The notes beneath the pieces were generated by a model. The model worked only from the letters and a program-made list of their open reading frames with translations, was not told where the DNA came from and made no database searches. 64,000 bases of DNA from UBA4312 sp002394635 (GTDB taxonomy: Bacteria > Bacillota_I > Bacilli_A > Erysipelotrichales > Erysipelotrichaceae). Location of the stretch: positions 1 through 64,000 of the forward strand of contig CAMNHO010000005.1 in the NCBI GenBank assembly GCA_946539765.1. The letters run 5' to 3'. Positions 34,403-43,128 of the stretch are shown in pieces (positions within the stretch are counted from its first letter, which is position 1; each line of letters starts with the position of its first letter). The position numbers were made by a program, and so were the translations under genes.

Positions 34403-34430
34403 AAAAAAACAGGAATCCTATGATTCCTGT
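34403..34430 (-). terminator. terminator of the small ribbon-helix-helix-like gene
   Basis: 9-bp perfect stem ACAGGAATC/GATTCCTGT (34422-34430, 34409-34417) with loop ATAG, then seven T on the minus strand. The stop codon lies in the loop. Confidence 0.85.
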
Positions 34431-34588
34431 TCTTTCGAACGATTTGCTTCAAAGAATCCAGTCAAAATTCTTTCAATCGCCATGGTATTGGTTTGACCCA
34501 TTTTTTCAGCATATTCTGTTAATTCCTCATAAACATCGTTTGCAAGATAATAACATATTCTGCGCCCGTCTTTTTTCTTCCGTCCCAT
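34418..34588 (-). CDS. small ribbon-helix-helix-like protein (56 residues)
   Basis: Starts MGRKKKDGRR and continues ICYYLANDVYEELTEYAEKM, then QTNTMAIERILTGFFE and a short charged tail. A beta strand followed by two helices after a basic arm is the CopG/Arc ribbon-helix-helix layout, so DNA binding is likely. GTGAGG lies close before the ATG and a perfect terminator covers the stop, which argues for a real gene. No toxin gene adjoins it. Target unknown. Confidence 0.65.
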   Translation of the reverse strand: MGRKKKDGRRICYYLANDVYEELTEYAEKMGQTNTMAIERILTGFFEANRSKEQES

Positions 34589-34690
34589 AACCTCACTCTT
34601 TTCTTTTGGGTATGATATATCAGTATACGCAAGAATATGCTATTATTTTCTCTATGATTCTATGTCCTTTTGTATGTCCACTTTCTTCGT

Positions 34691-36016
34691 TTATTCCCCG
34701 CTGATAGCACAGTCCGTGAACGCAATGCTTGGTGTGGCGATCGAATAATATTTCCAATCCAGATCGTTTCCTACAGAAACCACCTTGTTCATCAGCTTTA
34801 AGAAGTTGTCTGCAACCGTAATCAAAGCCACCGCATGGTCTTTCTTACCGTCTTTGACCCAGTATCCCGTACACTGTAAGGAAAAGTTCCCGGAGACAAA
34901 GTCCAGACCGGCATGCAATCCCTGCAGATCCGTTATCACAAGACCTTCCTTCATGTCCTGGCACATCTGCTCCAGCGACTTTTCTCCCGGCAGAATGCAG
35001 CAGTTGAACGGTGTTACCGAGACACTGGAGGCATACCCGGATTTAAAACCATTTCCGGTCGAAGTGCTGTTCATACGGATGGCTGAACGGGTATCATGCA
35101 GCATCGAGGTAAAGACGCCGTGATCGACCAATACTTTTCGTCGGGTCGGACATCCTTCATCATCAAAGTTCAATACAGTCAGACAATCTGTGTTGCGCGG
35201 ATCATCTACGATGGTAATCTGCTCAGAGAAGATCTTCTGGTCCAGCTTATCCTTGATCGGAGAAATTCCTTTAAAGATCAATTCACCGTTAAAGTAACCA
35301 CTGAAGGCACTGAACAGACTTCTCATCGCTTCTTTTTCAAAGATAACCGGGCATGTTCTTGAACTCAGTGATGTGGAATGAAGCTTAAATAAGGTATCCT
35401 CGCAAAGTTTTTTCACAAAAGCTTCTTCATCAAAATCCTTCAGATCATGGATTACCTCAATCTTATAATCATCTTTGACCACATCGTTTTCCTGCGCCAC
35501 TACACTGGCAATCAAATACTGCACGGTACTTTCATCCTTCAGATCTATCCCATAGGAATTGGTGATCTCCCTTGTACTGTACTCTTCCTGCCAGCCTAGA
35601 GATGCCACCTGTACGATCCTTGTGTCATACGCCATCAAATCGTTTTCCAGTTTCTTCATTAAATTTTTTACCGTCTCTAGGTCCGGTTGGATCCATGTCT
35701 GACTGTTATCAACCGGTTTTACTGTCTCGGGCTTACGTAAAGCATCCTTTTCAATGGTAGTGATGGTTTGGGCCTGCTGGATCAGACCATCCAATACCTC
35801 ATCCATCTTGTCGTCCTTAACATCCTCCAGAGCGATATTGGCCATATTGCCTTCATAGATACCACGGACAGAAGTCCCCAGTACATTGCTGGTAACAAAG
35901 GTATCCACTTGTCCGTTAAACCAGGTCAATGTCTTTTCCTTCTGTACCGACTGGTAGATTTCAAAGCATTCGATCCCCTTTTCCAAAGCTCTTTGGATCC
36001 ATAATTGTTTATTCAT
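34691..36016 (-). CDS. tldE: TldE/PmbA metalloprotease subunit
   Basis: 441 residues. PmbA/TldE homolog: inactive partner that forms a heterodimer barrel with TldD and degrades short or unfolded peptides; in other bacteria the pair matures microcins or lasso-type peptides and degrades CcdA. It lacks the HExxxH motif that TldD carries. C-terminal LQGLHAGLDFVSGNFSLQ is typical. It overlaps tldD by 8 bases. Confidence 0.92.
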   Translation of the reverse strand: MNKQLWIQRALEKGIECFEIYQSVQKEKTLTWFNGQVDTFVTSNVLGTSVRGIYEGNMANIALEDVKDDKMDEVLDGLIQQAQTITTIEKDALRKPETVKPVDNSQTWIQPDLETVKNLMKKLENDLMAYDTRIVQVASLGWQEEYSTREITNSYGIDLKDESTVQYLIASVVAQENDVVKDDYKIEVIHDLKDFDEEAFVKKLCEDTLFKLHSTSLSSRTCPVIFEKEAMRSLFSAFSGYFNGELIFKGISPIKDKLDQKIFSEQITIVDDPRNTDCLTVLNFDDEGCPTRRKVLVDHGVFTSMLHDTRSAIRMNSTSTGNGFKSGYASSVSVTPFNCCILPGEKSLEQMCQDMKEGLVITDLQGLHAGLDFVSGNFSLQCTGYWVKDGKKDHAVALITVADNFLKLMNKVVSVGNDLDWKYYSIATPSIAFTDCAISGE

Positions 36017-37397
36017 TGGCAGTTCCCCCTACCGTAATGGAAGAAACCCGGATAGCCGGCTGCCCGACATCGGTTGGAATGCTGCCGCTGGAAGCCCCAC
36101 ACATGCCGGTCCCTCTTTCTAAATTGGTTCCTACCATATCAATATTCATTAAGATTTCAGCCCCGGTTCCGATCAGGGAAGCCCCCTTGACCGGAATGGT
36201 AATCTGTCCGTTTTCAATCAAATAGCCTTCATTGACCGCAAAATTAAATTCTCCGGTTTGTGGATTGACCGATCCACCACCCATTTTTTTGGCATATAGA
36301 CCTTTTTTGATGGAGCCGATCATATCTTCAAAAGAATCCTGGCCGGCAGCTATAAATGTATTGCTCATGCGGCTGGTTGGTTCATATTTATATGATTGCC
36401 TTCGCGAACTTCCTGTCGAAGAAAGTCCCATACGACGTCCATTTAAACGATCGATCATATACGTTTTCAATATACCGTTTTCAATCAGACAACGTCTTTG
36501 CTGAAGGTTGCCTTCATCATCAATGTTTTCCGAACCCCATGCATTCGGAATTGTTCCATCATCATAAGCCGTCACTTTGGGACTGGCAATCTGCTTTCCC
36601 TGCTTACCGGCAAAAACGCTTTGGTTCTTTGCCACAGCTGTTGCTTCCAAAGCATGACCACACGCTTCATGGAAGATGACGCCCCCAAAACCATTATCGA
36701 TGACTACTGGCATTTTACCGCTTGGACAGTCTTTAGCTTCCAGTAATACCAAAGCAATCCGAGAAGCTTCCTGTCCGATGGATTCCGGTGTAGCTTCTTC
36801 AAAGAATTCAAGACCTTTGCTGGCGCCTGGTGCATCAAAACCAGACTGCATATCCTCATCTTGCTGCGCATAGGCACTGACCCGTAATCGCGTACGGATC
36901 CTTGTATCCCGGACCAGTTTTCCCTCACTGTTGGAAATTTGTACATGCTGGCGCACGCTGGACAGACCGGTCTGCGTCTTCACTATTTTTTCATCAACCG
37001 CTTTAGCTGCCTGATCGGCTCTCTGTAATAAGGCCACCTTTTCTTGCAGTGGTGCATCGATCGGATCAATCTGCACCGGATGGCGGTTTTCAATGATTTC
37101 CTCTTTTAAAGAAACACTTATATCAACCTGCTTTCGACCTAAAGCGTCTCGAAGATCATCTACCAGCGCTTGCAAAGAAGCTGCATCCATCTGATTGCTG
37201 TAACCATAGACAGACTGTACGCCCTGATATAACCGGATACCGATACCGGCTTTATAATTACGATTCACGGATTCCACCTTGTCATTCAGCATGGAAATTC
37301 CTTCATTGGTTCCTTCTTCTTCAAAGATTTCGGCAAAATCCGCATTGGACTGCATCGCTCTTGTTAATAATTGTTCCAATTGTTCTTGTTTTAACAC
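36009..37397 (-). CDS. tldD: TldD metalloprotease subunit
   Basis: 462 residues. The active-site motif HEACGHALEA (HExxxH) is near residues 253-262, with a C-terminal cysteine/serine-rich segment (GMCGASSGSIP). Zinc protease subunit paired with TldE. No ribosomal-peptide precursor gene was recognised within the neighbouring kilobases, so the substrate remains unknown. Confidence 0.94.
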   Translation of the reverse strand: MLKQEQLEQLLTRAMQSNADFAEIFEEEGTNEGISMLNDKVESVNRNYKAGIGIRLYQGVQSVYGYSNQMDAASLQALVDDLRDALGRKQVDISVSLKEEIIENRHPVQIDPIDAPLQEKVALLQRADQAAKAVDEKIVKTQTGLSSVRQHVQISNSEGKLVRDTRIRTRLRVSAYAQQDEDMQSGFDAPGASKGLEFFEEATPESIGQEASRIALVLLEAKDCPSGKMPVVIDNGFGGVIFHEACGHALEATAVAKNQSVFAGKQGKQIASPKVTAYDDGTIPNAWGSENIDDEGNLQQRRCLIENGILKTYMIDRLNGRRMGLSSTGSSRRQSYKYEPTSRMSNTFIAAGQDSFEDMIGSIKKGLYAKKMGGGSVNPQTGEFNFAVNEGYLIENGQITIPVKGASLIGTGAEILMNIDMVGTNLERGTGMCGASSGSIPTDVGQPAIRVSSITVGGTANE

Positions 37398-37433
37398 AGT
37401 TTCACCTTCATTCTGCTATCCATTATAAACATT

Positions 37434-37461
37434 AAAAAAAATCGTGTCTACTGACACGATT
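37434..37461 (-). terminator. intrinsic terminator after nanE
   Basis: 9-bp stem AATCGTGTC/GACACGATT with loop AGTA (37453-37461, 37440-37448), then seven to eight T on the minus strand. Confidence 0.9.
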
Positions 37462-37462
37462 C

Positions 37463-38149
37463 TTACTGTTTAATAGCATCCACAAAGCGCTTTGTGATCA
37501 GCTGCGGACGTGTAATGATCGAACCGACCACACAGCTATAGCAGCCCAGCTCCAGTACCCGTTTCACTTTTTCCGGTGTATCGATATTGCCTTCGGCAAT
37601 CACCGGATGCTTGGCTTTGGCCAATAAATTACGAATAATCTCAAAATCGTTCGCTTCGATCTTATCGCCTTTGCTTTGTTCCGTATAGCCTACCAGTGTC
37701 GTTCCGATAAAATCAAATCCGATCGCATCGGCATGCATCATTTCTTCCAAAGTGGAACAGTCGGCCATCAGCTTTTGTTCCGGATATTTTTCACGGATCT
37801 TCTGCACCAGCTCATCCAGTGAAACGCCATCCGGTCTTTCTCTTAATGTCGCATCCAGGGCAATGATTTCCGGTCTTACTGTCATCAGTTCATCAATTTC
37901 CTTCATCGTCGGAGTAATAAATACCGGGTTATCCCCGTATACACGCTTGATGATCCCGATCACCGGCAGATCTACCTGTTTTTGGATCTCCTCTATATCC
38001 ACGACCGTATTGGCACGAATACCCATGGCACCGCCCTGCTTAGCTGCAACAGCCATTCGTCCCATGATAAAGGACGAGTGCAGCGGTTCATCCGGTAATG
38101 CCTGACACGAAACAATCAGATTTCCTTTTACTTGCTCCATTTTACTCAT
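37463..38149 (-). CDS. nanE: N-acylmannosamine-6-phosphate 2-epimerase
   Basis: 228 residues from the ATG at 38149, preceded by AGGAGG at 6 bases. TIM-barrel NanE: VSCQALPDEPLH at the N-terminus, KQGGAMGIRAN, IGIIKRVY, DCSTLEEM with the acid residues, and VIAEGNIDTPE. Converts ManNAc-6-P to GlcNAc-6-P, which NagA (12532-13677) could then deacetylate. No other sialic-acid catabolic gene is next to it; it is the last gene of an odd operon with a Sel1 protein and a large DNA-binding-like protein. Confidence 0.92.
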   Translation of the reverse strand: MSKMEQVKGNLIVSCQALPDEPLHSSFIMGRMAVAAKQGGAMGIRANTVVDIEEIQKQVDLPVIGIIKRVYGDNPVFITPTMKEIDELMTVRPEIIALDATLRERPDGVSLDELVQKIREKYPEQKLMADCSTLEEMMHADAIGFDFIGTTLVGYTEQSKGDKIEANDFEIIRNLLAKAKHPVIAEGNIDTPEKVKRVLELGCYSCVVGSIITRPQLITKRFVDAIKQ

Positions 38150-38870
38150 GATGCTCCTCCTTCGTTGATTTCTTTTCAATCTCATCTAATAAGTGTCTGA
38201 TTCTATCCATATATTTTGATACATCGGTGTCCGTCTGGATTTCCTGATCTACTTTTTTTAACAATTCGTATACATCAGACAAATGTTCCAATGCGATATA
38301 GGATGTATCTTCATCGATATATTTCTGCGCCGCCAGATGCCCCTGACGTGCCGCCTGTTCCAGCCAATAATGGGCTTTTACTGGATCCGGATTCACTCCC
38401 CATCCTTTTAGGTAACTGATTCCGACATTGAACTGGGCTTTGGCAGATCCTAGCACAGCGGCCTGTTCAAACCAGAGAAAGGCTCGTTTTTCATCCTTTT
38501 TTGTTCCGATTCCATTAAAATACAGAATTCCGGTATTAAACTTGGCATCCACATGGCCTCGTCTGGCCGCATATTGAAAATACTTCAACGCCTGACGATC
38601 GTTCTTCCTGACTCCTTTGCCTTCATAATAATCCCATGCCAACGCATAAATAGCCTTCAGATTATCACGGCTGGCCAGCTCTCTGTGCAGCAGCATACCC
38701 TGGAATTCACTTTTATCTGTTCCCAGACCTTTCATATAACACTCTGCCAGTTCAAAAACAGCGTCTTCTACATGCAGTTGTGCATATTTCTGTACATAAA
38801 GAAACAAATCCTTGTATTTACGGTTCTTTTTTAAATAACGGACCCGGTTGCGATCATATGTTTCTGCCAT
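38142..38870 (-). CDS. Sel1-repeat (TPR-like) protein
   Basis: 242 residues. Four or so Sel1 repeats (about 55-190) such as AIYALAWDYYEGKGVRKNDR, AKFNTGILYFNGIGTKKDEK and AQFNVGISYLKGWG, each an alpha-helical hairpin for protein binding, then an acidic helical tail. Likely a scaffold or adaptor. It overlaps nanE by 8 bases and the upstream large gene by one base, so all three are made together. Confidence 0.85.
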   Translation of the reverse strand: MAETYDRNRVRYLKKNRKYKDLFLYVQKYAQLHVEDAVFELAECYMKGLGTDKSEFQGMLLHRELASRDNLKAIYALAWDYYEGKGVRKNDRQALKYFQYAARRGHVDAKFNTGILYFNGIGTKKDEKRAFLWFEQAAVLGSAKAQFNVGISYLKGWGVNPDPVKAHYWLEQAARQGHLAAQKYIDEDTSYIALEHLSDVYELLKKVDQEIQTDTDVSKYMDRIRHLLDEIEKKSTKEEHHE

Positions 38871-41353
38871 CAGAATAACCTTTCCTGGCGGAAAATGGAT
38901 TTTGGTTTCTGCAGATAGATCCGTTCCGTATCTGCGCTATAGTAAAATCCACATTCCAGCAATCGTTCCTGCAATGTATGTCGATCCATTTTGATATTAT
39001 ACCATTGTCGTAAATACGATAAACATCCGACGATGGTAATACCTGGCTGTTCTTTAATAATCTGTTCAAAGAATATTCGCAGATCCGGTTGTGTTTTGCT
39101 CTTCTGAAAGATCCAGCTGCCACCTAAAGGCATCATCTGCACATTGTCTGAACTTTTCAGCAAGGATTTGAAGAACGTATTGGACAGCTTCGGATCCACA
39201 TAATTCTGTAAACTCAGATATCGTTCCGTAAAGAACTGTCCATCATCCAGAACACTGAGAATATTTTCCACAAAGGTATGTAACTCCTTTTTGCTGATTT
39301 TTAAAGATGCCAACGTCACATAGTTGTCCCTGGTCCACTCAAAGACTTCCAGCTGGTTTTCCAAACGATCCAAGGAATGGTTAAAGCTCTGGATCTCCAG
39401 ATGCCTCGATGTAATTTCCTTACAATGATGAATGATCCAGTCATCAAAGTATTTTCCCGGTGTCAACGGATCTTTGAGCACATAACCTGTATAGCTCTTA
39501 TATCCCATGCGCCGGATCACATATGGATCCAGCAATTTCGAAGTCATGTGATGGGATTCGATCAGATCCCGGAAATCTTCTATAAAGTAGAAATCTTTGC
39601 CTAAAAGACTCTTGGCTTTCCGGAAATCAGCGCTTTCCAATACCTCTTCATCAACAATATCAATGCGGTTTTCTTCTATGTATACATTAAAATTTCTTCG
39701 CAAATAAGACATGAAACTACCAATATCATACCCATATTTTCGAGCCATGATCCGGCTGAAATCATCTACGTTGATTGGTGCCATTGCTTTAATTTCCCGT
39801 TTGACGATTTCATTTTCCTTTCCCTGCCCGAACTGCAGCATCGGCATTCTTGAGAATTCCATCTGGTTATCATCCAGATGATACCTGTCTTTGCCTGTTC
39901 GAAGCAGTGAATGCAGCTCATACTGATCACGGATATCGTATTTTTCCATCACATCCAGATGGTCTTCAAACAGTTTTTTTGTAGAGATGATCGTATTCTG
40001 ATATTGAGAAATACGGACCTCTTTCATGATAGACTGTACCAGTGAACGATTGATGATCCGATAGCGCAAGCCTTTTTTTGCTGAATTGATCAAATACCCC
40101 TGTTTTAAAACCAATGGTGGGCGGAAATCCGTAATCTGCCATTCCTCGGCTTTCTGAGGATATACATCCATCAGGATCTGATTGTATCGTGCAATGACAT
40201 CCTCCTTTTGGAAATAACCGTCAAATGTATGACATACCGCCTGTAAAAATCCGTTTTTATCGTGTCGGGATACCCAGGTATCCTGAACCCGAATATAATG
40301 TTCCTCTAAGTAAGCTGTCAACTTTTTAGTACTGACAGATAATTCCCGGGCCATTTGCGTGGATAGCACTCTGCCGGACAACTTGATCTTGGTCCCGTCC
40401 AGCTCTTCTCGATACCTTTCATGAATATAGCCCCATGTCGGTTCCATCGCATCGGTCAACGCATAAAATGTATCCTTGTCCAGATCATATTTTGCCAGAA
40501 GATCCTTATACACATCTTCCTTGACCGGAGGGAAATGATCCAGTTCACTGTGAAAGATCTGACCGACCCGGGCGCGGCTGATCGGCGGTTCCATACGCAT
40601 GCCGATAGCCTCCATTGTCTGCCCGTATAAACGTCTTACTACCACTTGTTTTGCGGTCTCGTCATGCATATTGTCAATGACCTCGCTCAATGAGCGATGG
40701 ACATATATATTTTTATTGATATAACGGTCTTCATCCAGAAAAATCAAGTCTTCTTCCACCAGCTGATCCAAGATACCGGTTAATAAATCCGGATCGGAAC
40801 GCCATAACATGCCTTCTGCAATCTCCTGGAATGTATAGCTTGCATCCGTTCCCCGAAAGAAATCACAAACATCCTTACGTAATACTTCCTGCTTCCGGAA
40901 ATCACTGTCCTTAACCAGCTTATGCAGCGCAAATCGGCAAGCCTCCAGAATCTTTTGTCCTGTGTATACAGAAACACCCAGCTGTTTGGTGATTTCTTCC
41001 AGGCCCATAAACAAAAGCTTGGAAAGTTCCACCTTACCGAATACATAGTCCTTGAGGATCAAACGGCTCAAGCCAAAATTTAATAGCAGATATACCGAAT
41101 TGCCTTCAATGCCACGTACAGATTCAATTTCGCTCCGGTTGGCATCGATATATTCCATGATCTGTACGACCTTTTTGATGTCGTACAATTCAGCCAACTG
41201 ATGACGCAAAAGACCACGTTCTGTCTGGATGCTGACGTGGTGATCGATCAATTGATTAATAATCTGCGGACAATATGTATAATCACATAATTTCCAGTTT
41301 TCAATGTATTTCTGTTCTGTTTCCATATATTTCATATTATACATCATCAACAT
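38870..41353 (-). CDS. large protein with HhH-like and sigma region 4-like DNA-binding segments, unknown function
   Basis: 827 residues, no signal peptide or membrane helix. Residues 108-145 (VELSKLLFMGLEEI...GQKILEA) look like a helix-hairpin-helix as in the RNA polymerase alpha C-terminal domain. Residues about 174-211 resemble a winged helix. Residues 232-272, with RRLYGQTMEAIGMRM and ISRARVGQIFHSEL, resemble the sigma-70 region 4 helix-turn-helix (pattern QTxxEIGxxxxxSRxRVxQI). The remaining 550 residues seem to hold further winged-helix-like units. I do not recognise a named family. Starts at 41353 or 41347 are both possible after AAAGGA. Confidence 0.6.
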   Translation of the reverse strand: MLMMYNMKYMETEQKYIENWKLCDYTYCPQIINQLIDHHVSIQTERGLLRHQLAELYDIKKVVQIMEYIDANRSEIESVRGIEGNSVYLLLNFGLSRLILKDYVFGKVELSKLLFMGLEEITKQLGVSVYTGQKILEACRFALHKLVKDSDFRKQEVLRKDVCDFFRGTDASYTFQEIAEGMLWRSDPDLLTGILDQLVEEDLIFLDEDRYINKNIYVHRSLSEVIDNMHDETAKQVVVRRLYGQTMEAIGMRMEPPISRARVGQIFHSELDHFPPVKEDVYKDLLAKYDLDKDTFYALTDAMEPTWGYIHERYREELDGTKIKLSGRVLSTQMARELSVSTKKLTAYLEEHYIRVQDTWVSRHDKNGFLQAVCHTFDGYFQKEDVIARYNQILMDVYPQKAEEWQITDFRPPLVLKQGYLINSAKKGLRYRIINRSLVQSIMKEVRISQYQNTIISTKKLFEDHLDVMEKYDIRDQYELHSLLRTGKDRYHLDDNQMEFSRMPMLQFGQGKENEIVKREIKAMAPINVDDFSRIMARKYGYDIGSFMSYLRRNFNVYIEENRIDIVDEEVLESADFRKAKSLLGKDFYFIEDFRDLIESHHMTSKLLDPYVIRRMGYKSYTGYVLKDPLTPGKYFDDWIIHHCKEITSRHLEIQSFNHSLDRLENQLEVFEWTRDNYVTLASLKISKKELHTFVENILSVLDDGQFFTERYLSLQNYVDPKLSNTFFKSLLKSSDNVQMMPLGGSWIFQKSKTQPDLRIFFEQIIKEQPGITIVGCLSYLRQWYNIKMDRHTLQERLLECGFYYSADTERIYLQKPKSIFRQERLF

Positions 41354-41397
41354 GAATCCTTTATGAATTTTTATATAGAACTTGATATACTAATACT

Positions 41398-42342
41398 ATG
41401 AATACGTATAAAAAGAGAATATTTGATATTATTCAGATTGGAAATACAGAAGATATTATCAGTCGAGGATTTGATATCCTTCTGACCATTGTCATTCTTT
41501 TGAATATTTCAGTACTTTTTCTCAGTACATTTGAGAAGATGGATCCTTATGCTGACATTCTACAATCTTTTGAAACCGTTACGATCCTTATATTCTGTAT
41601 TGAATATGCCCTTCGCATCTGGACCAGCGATCTTCTCTACCCGGATAAACCCAAAGGAAAAGCCATTCTCACTTTTTTAGCCTCCTTTGATGGCATTGTA
41701 GATCTATTGACCATTCTGCCCTTTTTTTACCTCTCCGGTTTCTCAGCATTCCGGATGTTAAGAGTGGTCCGTATCTTCCATCTGTTTCGGATCAACGCCT
41801 ACTATGATTCCTTTAATGTCATCACCAGCGTTCTCTATGAGAAGAAAAACCAGATTGCTTCCTCCGTATTTATTATCCTGGTCATCATGCTGGCCTCTTC
41901 CTTATGTATGTACAGCGTTGAACACCCGGTACAACCGGAAGCCTTTAAAAATGCCTTCTCCGGTATCTGGTGGTCTTTATCAACCATCTTTACCGTTGGC
42001 TACGGAGACATCTATCCAATCACACCGCTAGGTCGATTTATGGCTGTTATCATCACCTTCTTGGGTGTTGGAGTCGTTGCTATTCCTACCGGTATCATTT
42101 CTGCCGGGTTTGTCGAACAATATTCCAAAATGCAAAGAGAAGAAGATATCCAGGCGCGAAAAAGAAGTACGATCACGGTTTATGTGGATCCGGATAGTCC
42201 TTTTTACCAACAGACCATCGGTGAAATCGAACATGACTATCCATTTAACATCATTGCGGTCATCCGCCAGGGAGCCGTTCTGATTCCGGCCGACCAGATC
42301 CGCATAGAAAACGGAGATACATTAATTTATATACAGATGTGA
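41398..42342 (+). CDS. voltage-gated potassium channel with C-terminal TrkA-C/RCK domain
   Basis: 314 residues. Six membrane helices: an S4 with regular arginines (FRMLRVVRIFHLFR near 122-135) and the selectivity filter TVGYGD (near 199-204). A coiled linker leads to a TrkA-C-like ligand-binding domain (about 255-314) ending AVLIPADQIRIENGDTLI. Moves K+ across the cytoplasmic membrane. A TATACT at 41386-41391 is six bases before the ATG and no Shine-Dalgarno is present, so the mRNA is probably leaderless. Confidence 0.9.
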   Translation: MNTYKKRIFDIIQIGNTEDIISRGFDILLTIVILLNISVLFLSTFEKMDPYADILQSFETVTILIFCIEYALRIWTSDLLYPDKPKGKAILTFLASFDGIVDLLTILPFFYLSGFSAFRMLRVVRIFHLFRINAYYDSFNVITSVLYEKKNQIASSVFIILVIMLASSLCMYSVEHPVQPEAFKNAFSGIWWSLSTIFTVGYGDIYPITPLGRFMAVIITFLGVGVVAIPTGIISAGFVEQYSKMQREEDIQARKRSTITVYVDPDSPFYQQTIGEIEHDYPFNIIAVIRQGAVLIPADQIRIENGDTLIYIQM

Positions 42343-42373
42343 ATGATTCACATCTTTTTTTATACAAAAACTG

Positions 42374-42405
42374 TGCTATACTATAAAAGTTAGATATGCC
42401 TAACT
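42374..42405 (+). promoter_or_regulatory. extended -10 promoter with DtxR-like box
   Basis: TGC-TATACT (42374-42382) is an extended -10. Directly downstream, bases 42388-42405 read AGTTAGATATGCCTAACT, a near-palindrome close to the TTAGGCATGCCTAA type of box used by DtxR-family metal regulators. Its place over the start region suits repression. The regulator is inferred. Confidence 0.5.
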
Positions 42406-42417
42406 GAGGAGGGAATC

Positions 42418-43128
42418 ATGAGCACAGACAATTTTGTAGTCATCAAAGATGTAAACAAAGGATACGGAGACAAGGAAAACCGCCAGGAAGTATTAAAACA
42501 TTTAAACTTCTCTATTAAAAAAGGAGAAATTTGTGTGCTTTCCGGTCCATCCGGTTCCGGAAAATCCACGCTGTTAAATATCATTGGAGGGATTGATACA
42601 GCAGACAGCGGAACGATCATCATCCATGGGGACCAGTTAGGACAGATGGATGAAAAAAGCCTGACACAGTATCGGAGAAACCATCTGGGATATGTATTTC
42701 AGATGTATAATTTGATTCCGAATCTGAATGTTAAGGAAAACATAGAGATTGGTGCTTATTTAAGCAAAGAACCGCTCGATATTAACGAACTGTTAAAAAC
42801 ACTGGGATTATACGAACATCGTCACAAACTGCCTAATCAACTATCAGGCGGCCAGCAACAAAGAACAGCTATCGGAAGAGCGATTGTTAAAAACCCGGAT
42901 ATTCTTCTTTGTGATGAACCAACCGGGGCTTTGGATTATCATACATCCAAGGAAATACTGAATCTGATCGAGGAGGTCAATCATAAATATGGAAATACCG
43001 TCATCATGGTGACTCATAATACGGCTATCCTGCAGATGGCCGATCATATCATCCATCTTCATGACGGAAAAATTCGAAAAGACATTGAGAATGACAAGAA
43101 GATCTTCGCAAAGGATCTGGAGTGGTAA
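42418..43128 (+). CDS. ABC transporter ATP-binding protein (MacB/LolD type)
   Basis: 236 residues. Walker A GPSGSGKST (about 43-51), signature LSGGQQQR (about 141-148), Walker B ILLCDEP, then the switch histidine in VTHN. Length and sequence fit the MacB/LolD subfamily that powers FtsX-type permeases. GGAGGG is 5 bases before the ATG, and it overlaps the permease gene by 7 bases. Function is probably export of a peptide, lipid or antimicrobial rather than import. Confidence 0.93.
   Translation: MSTDNFVVIKDVNKGYGDKENRQEVLKHLNFSIKKGEICVLSGPSGSGKSTLLNIIGGIDTADSGTIIIHGDQLGQMDEKSLTQYRRNHLGYVFQMYNLIPNLNVKENIEIGAYLSKEPLDINELLKTLGLYEHRHKLPNQLSGGQQQRTAIGRAIVKNPDILLCDEPTGALDYHTSKEILNLIEEVNHKYGNTVIMVTHNTAILQMADHIIHLHDGKIRKDIENDKKIFAKDLEW

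Noticed and set aside
34691..37397. RiPP biosynthesis cluster around TldD/TldE
   Set aside because: No precursor peptide, modification enzyme or dedicated exporter lies adjacent; the radical SAM and ABC genes are 5-14 kb away with separate promoters.
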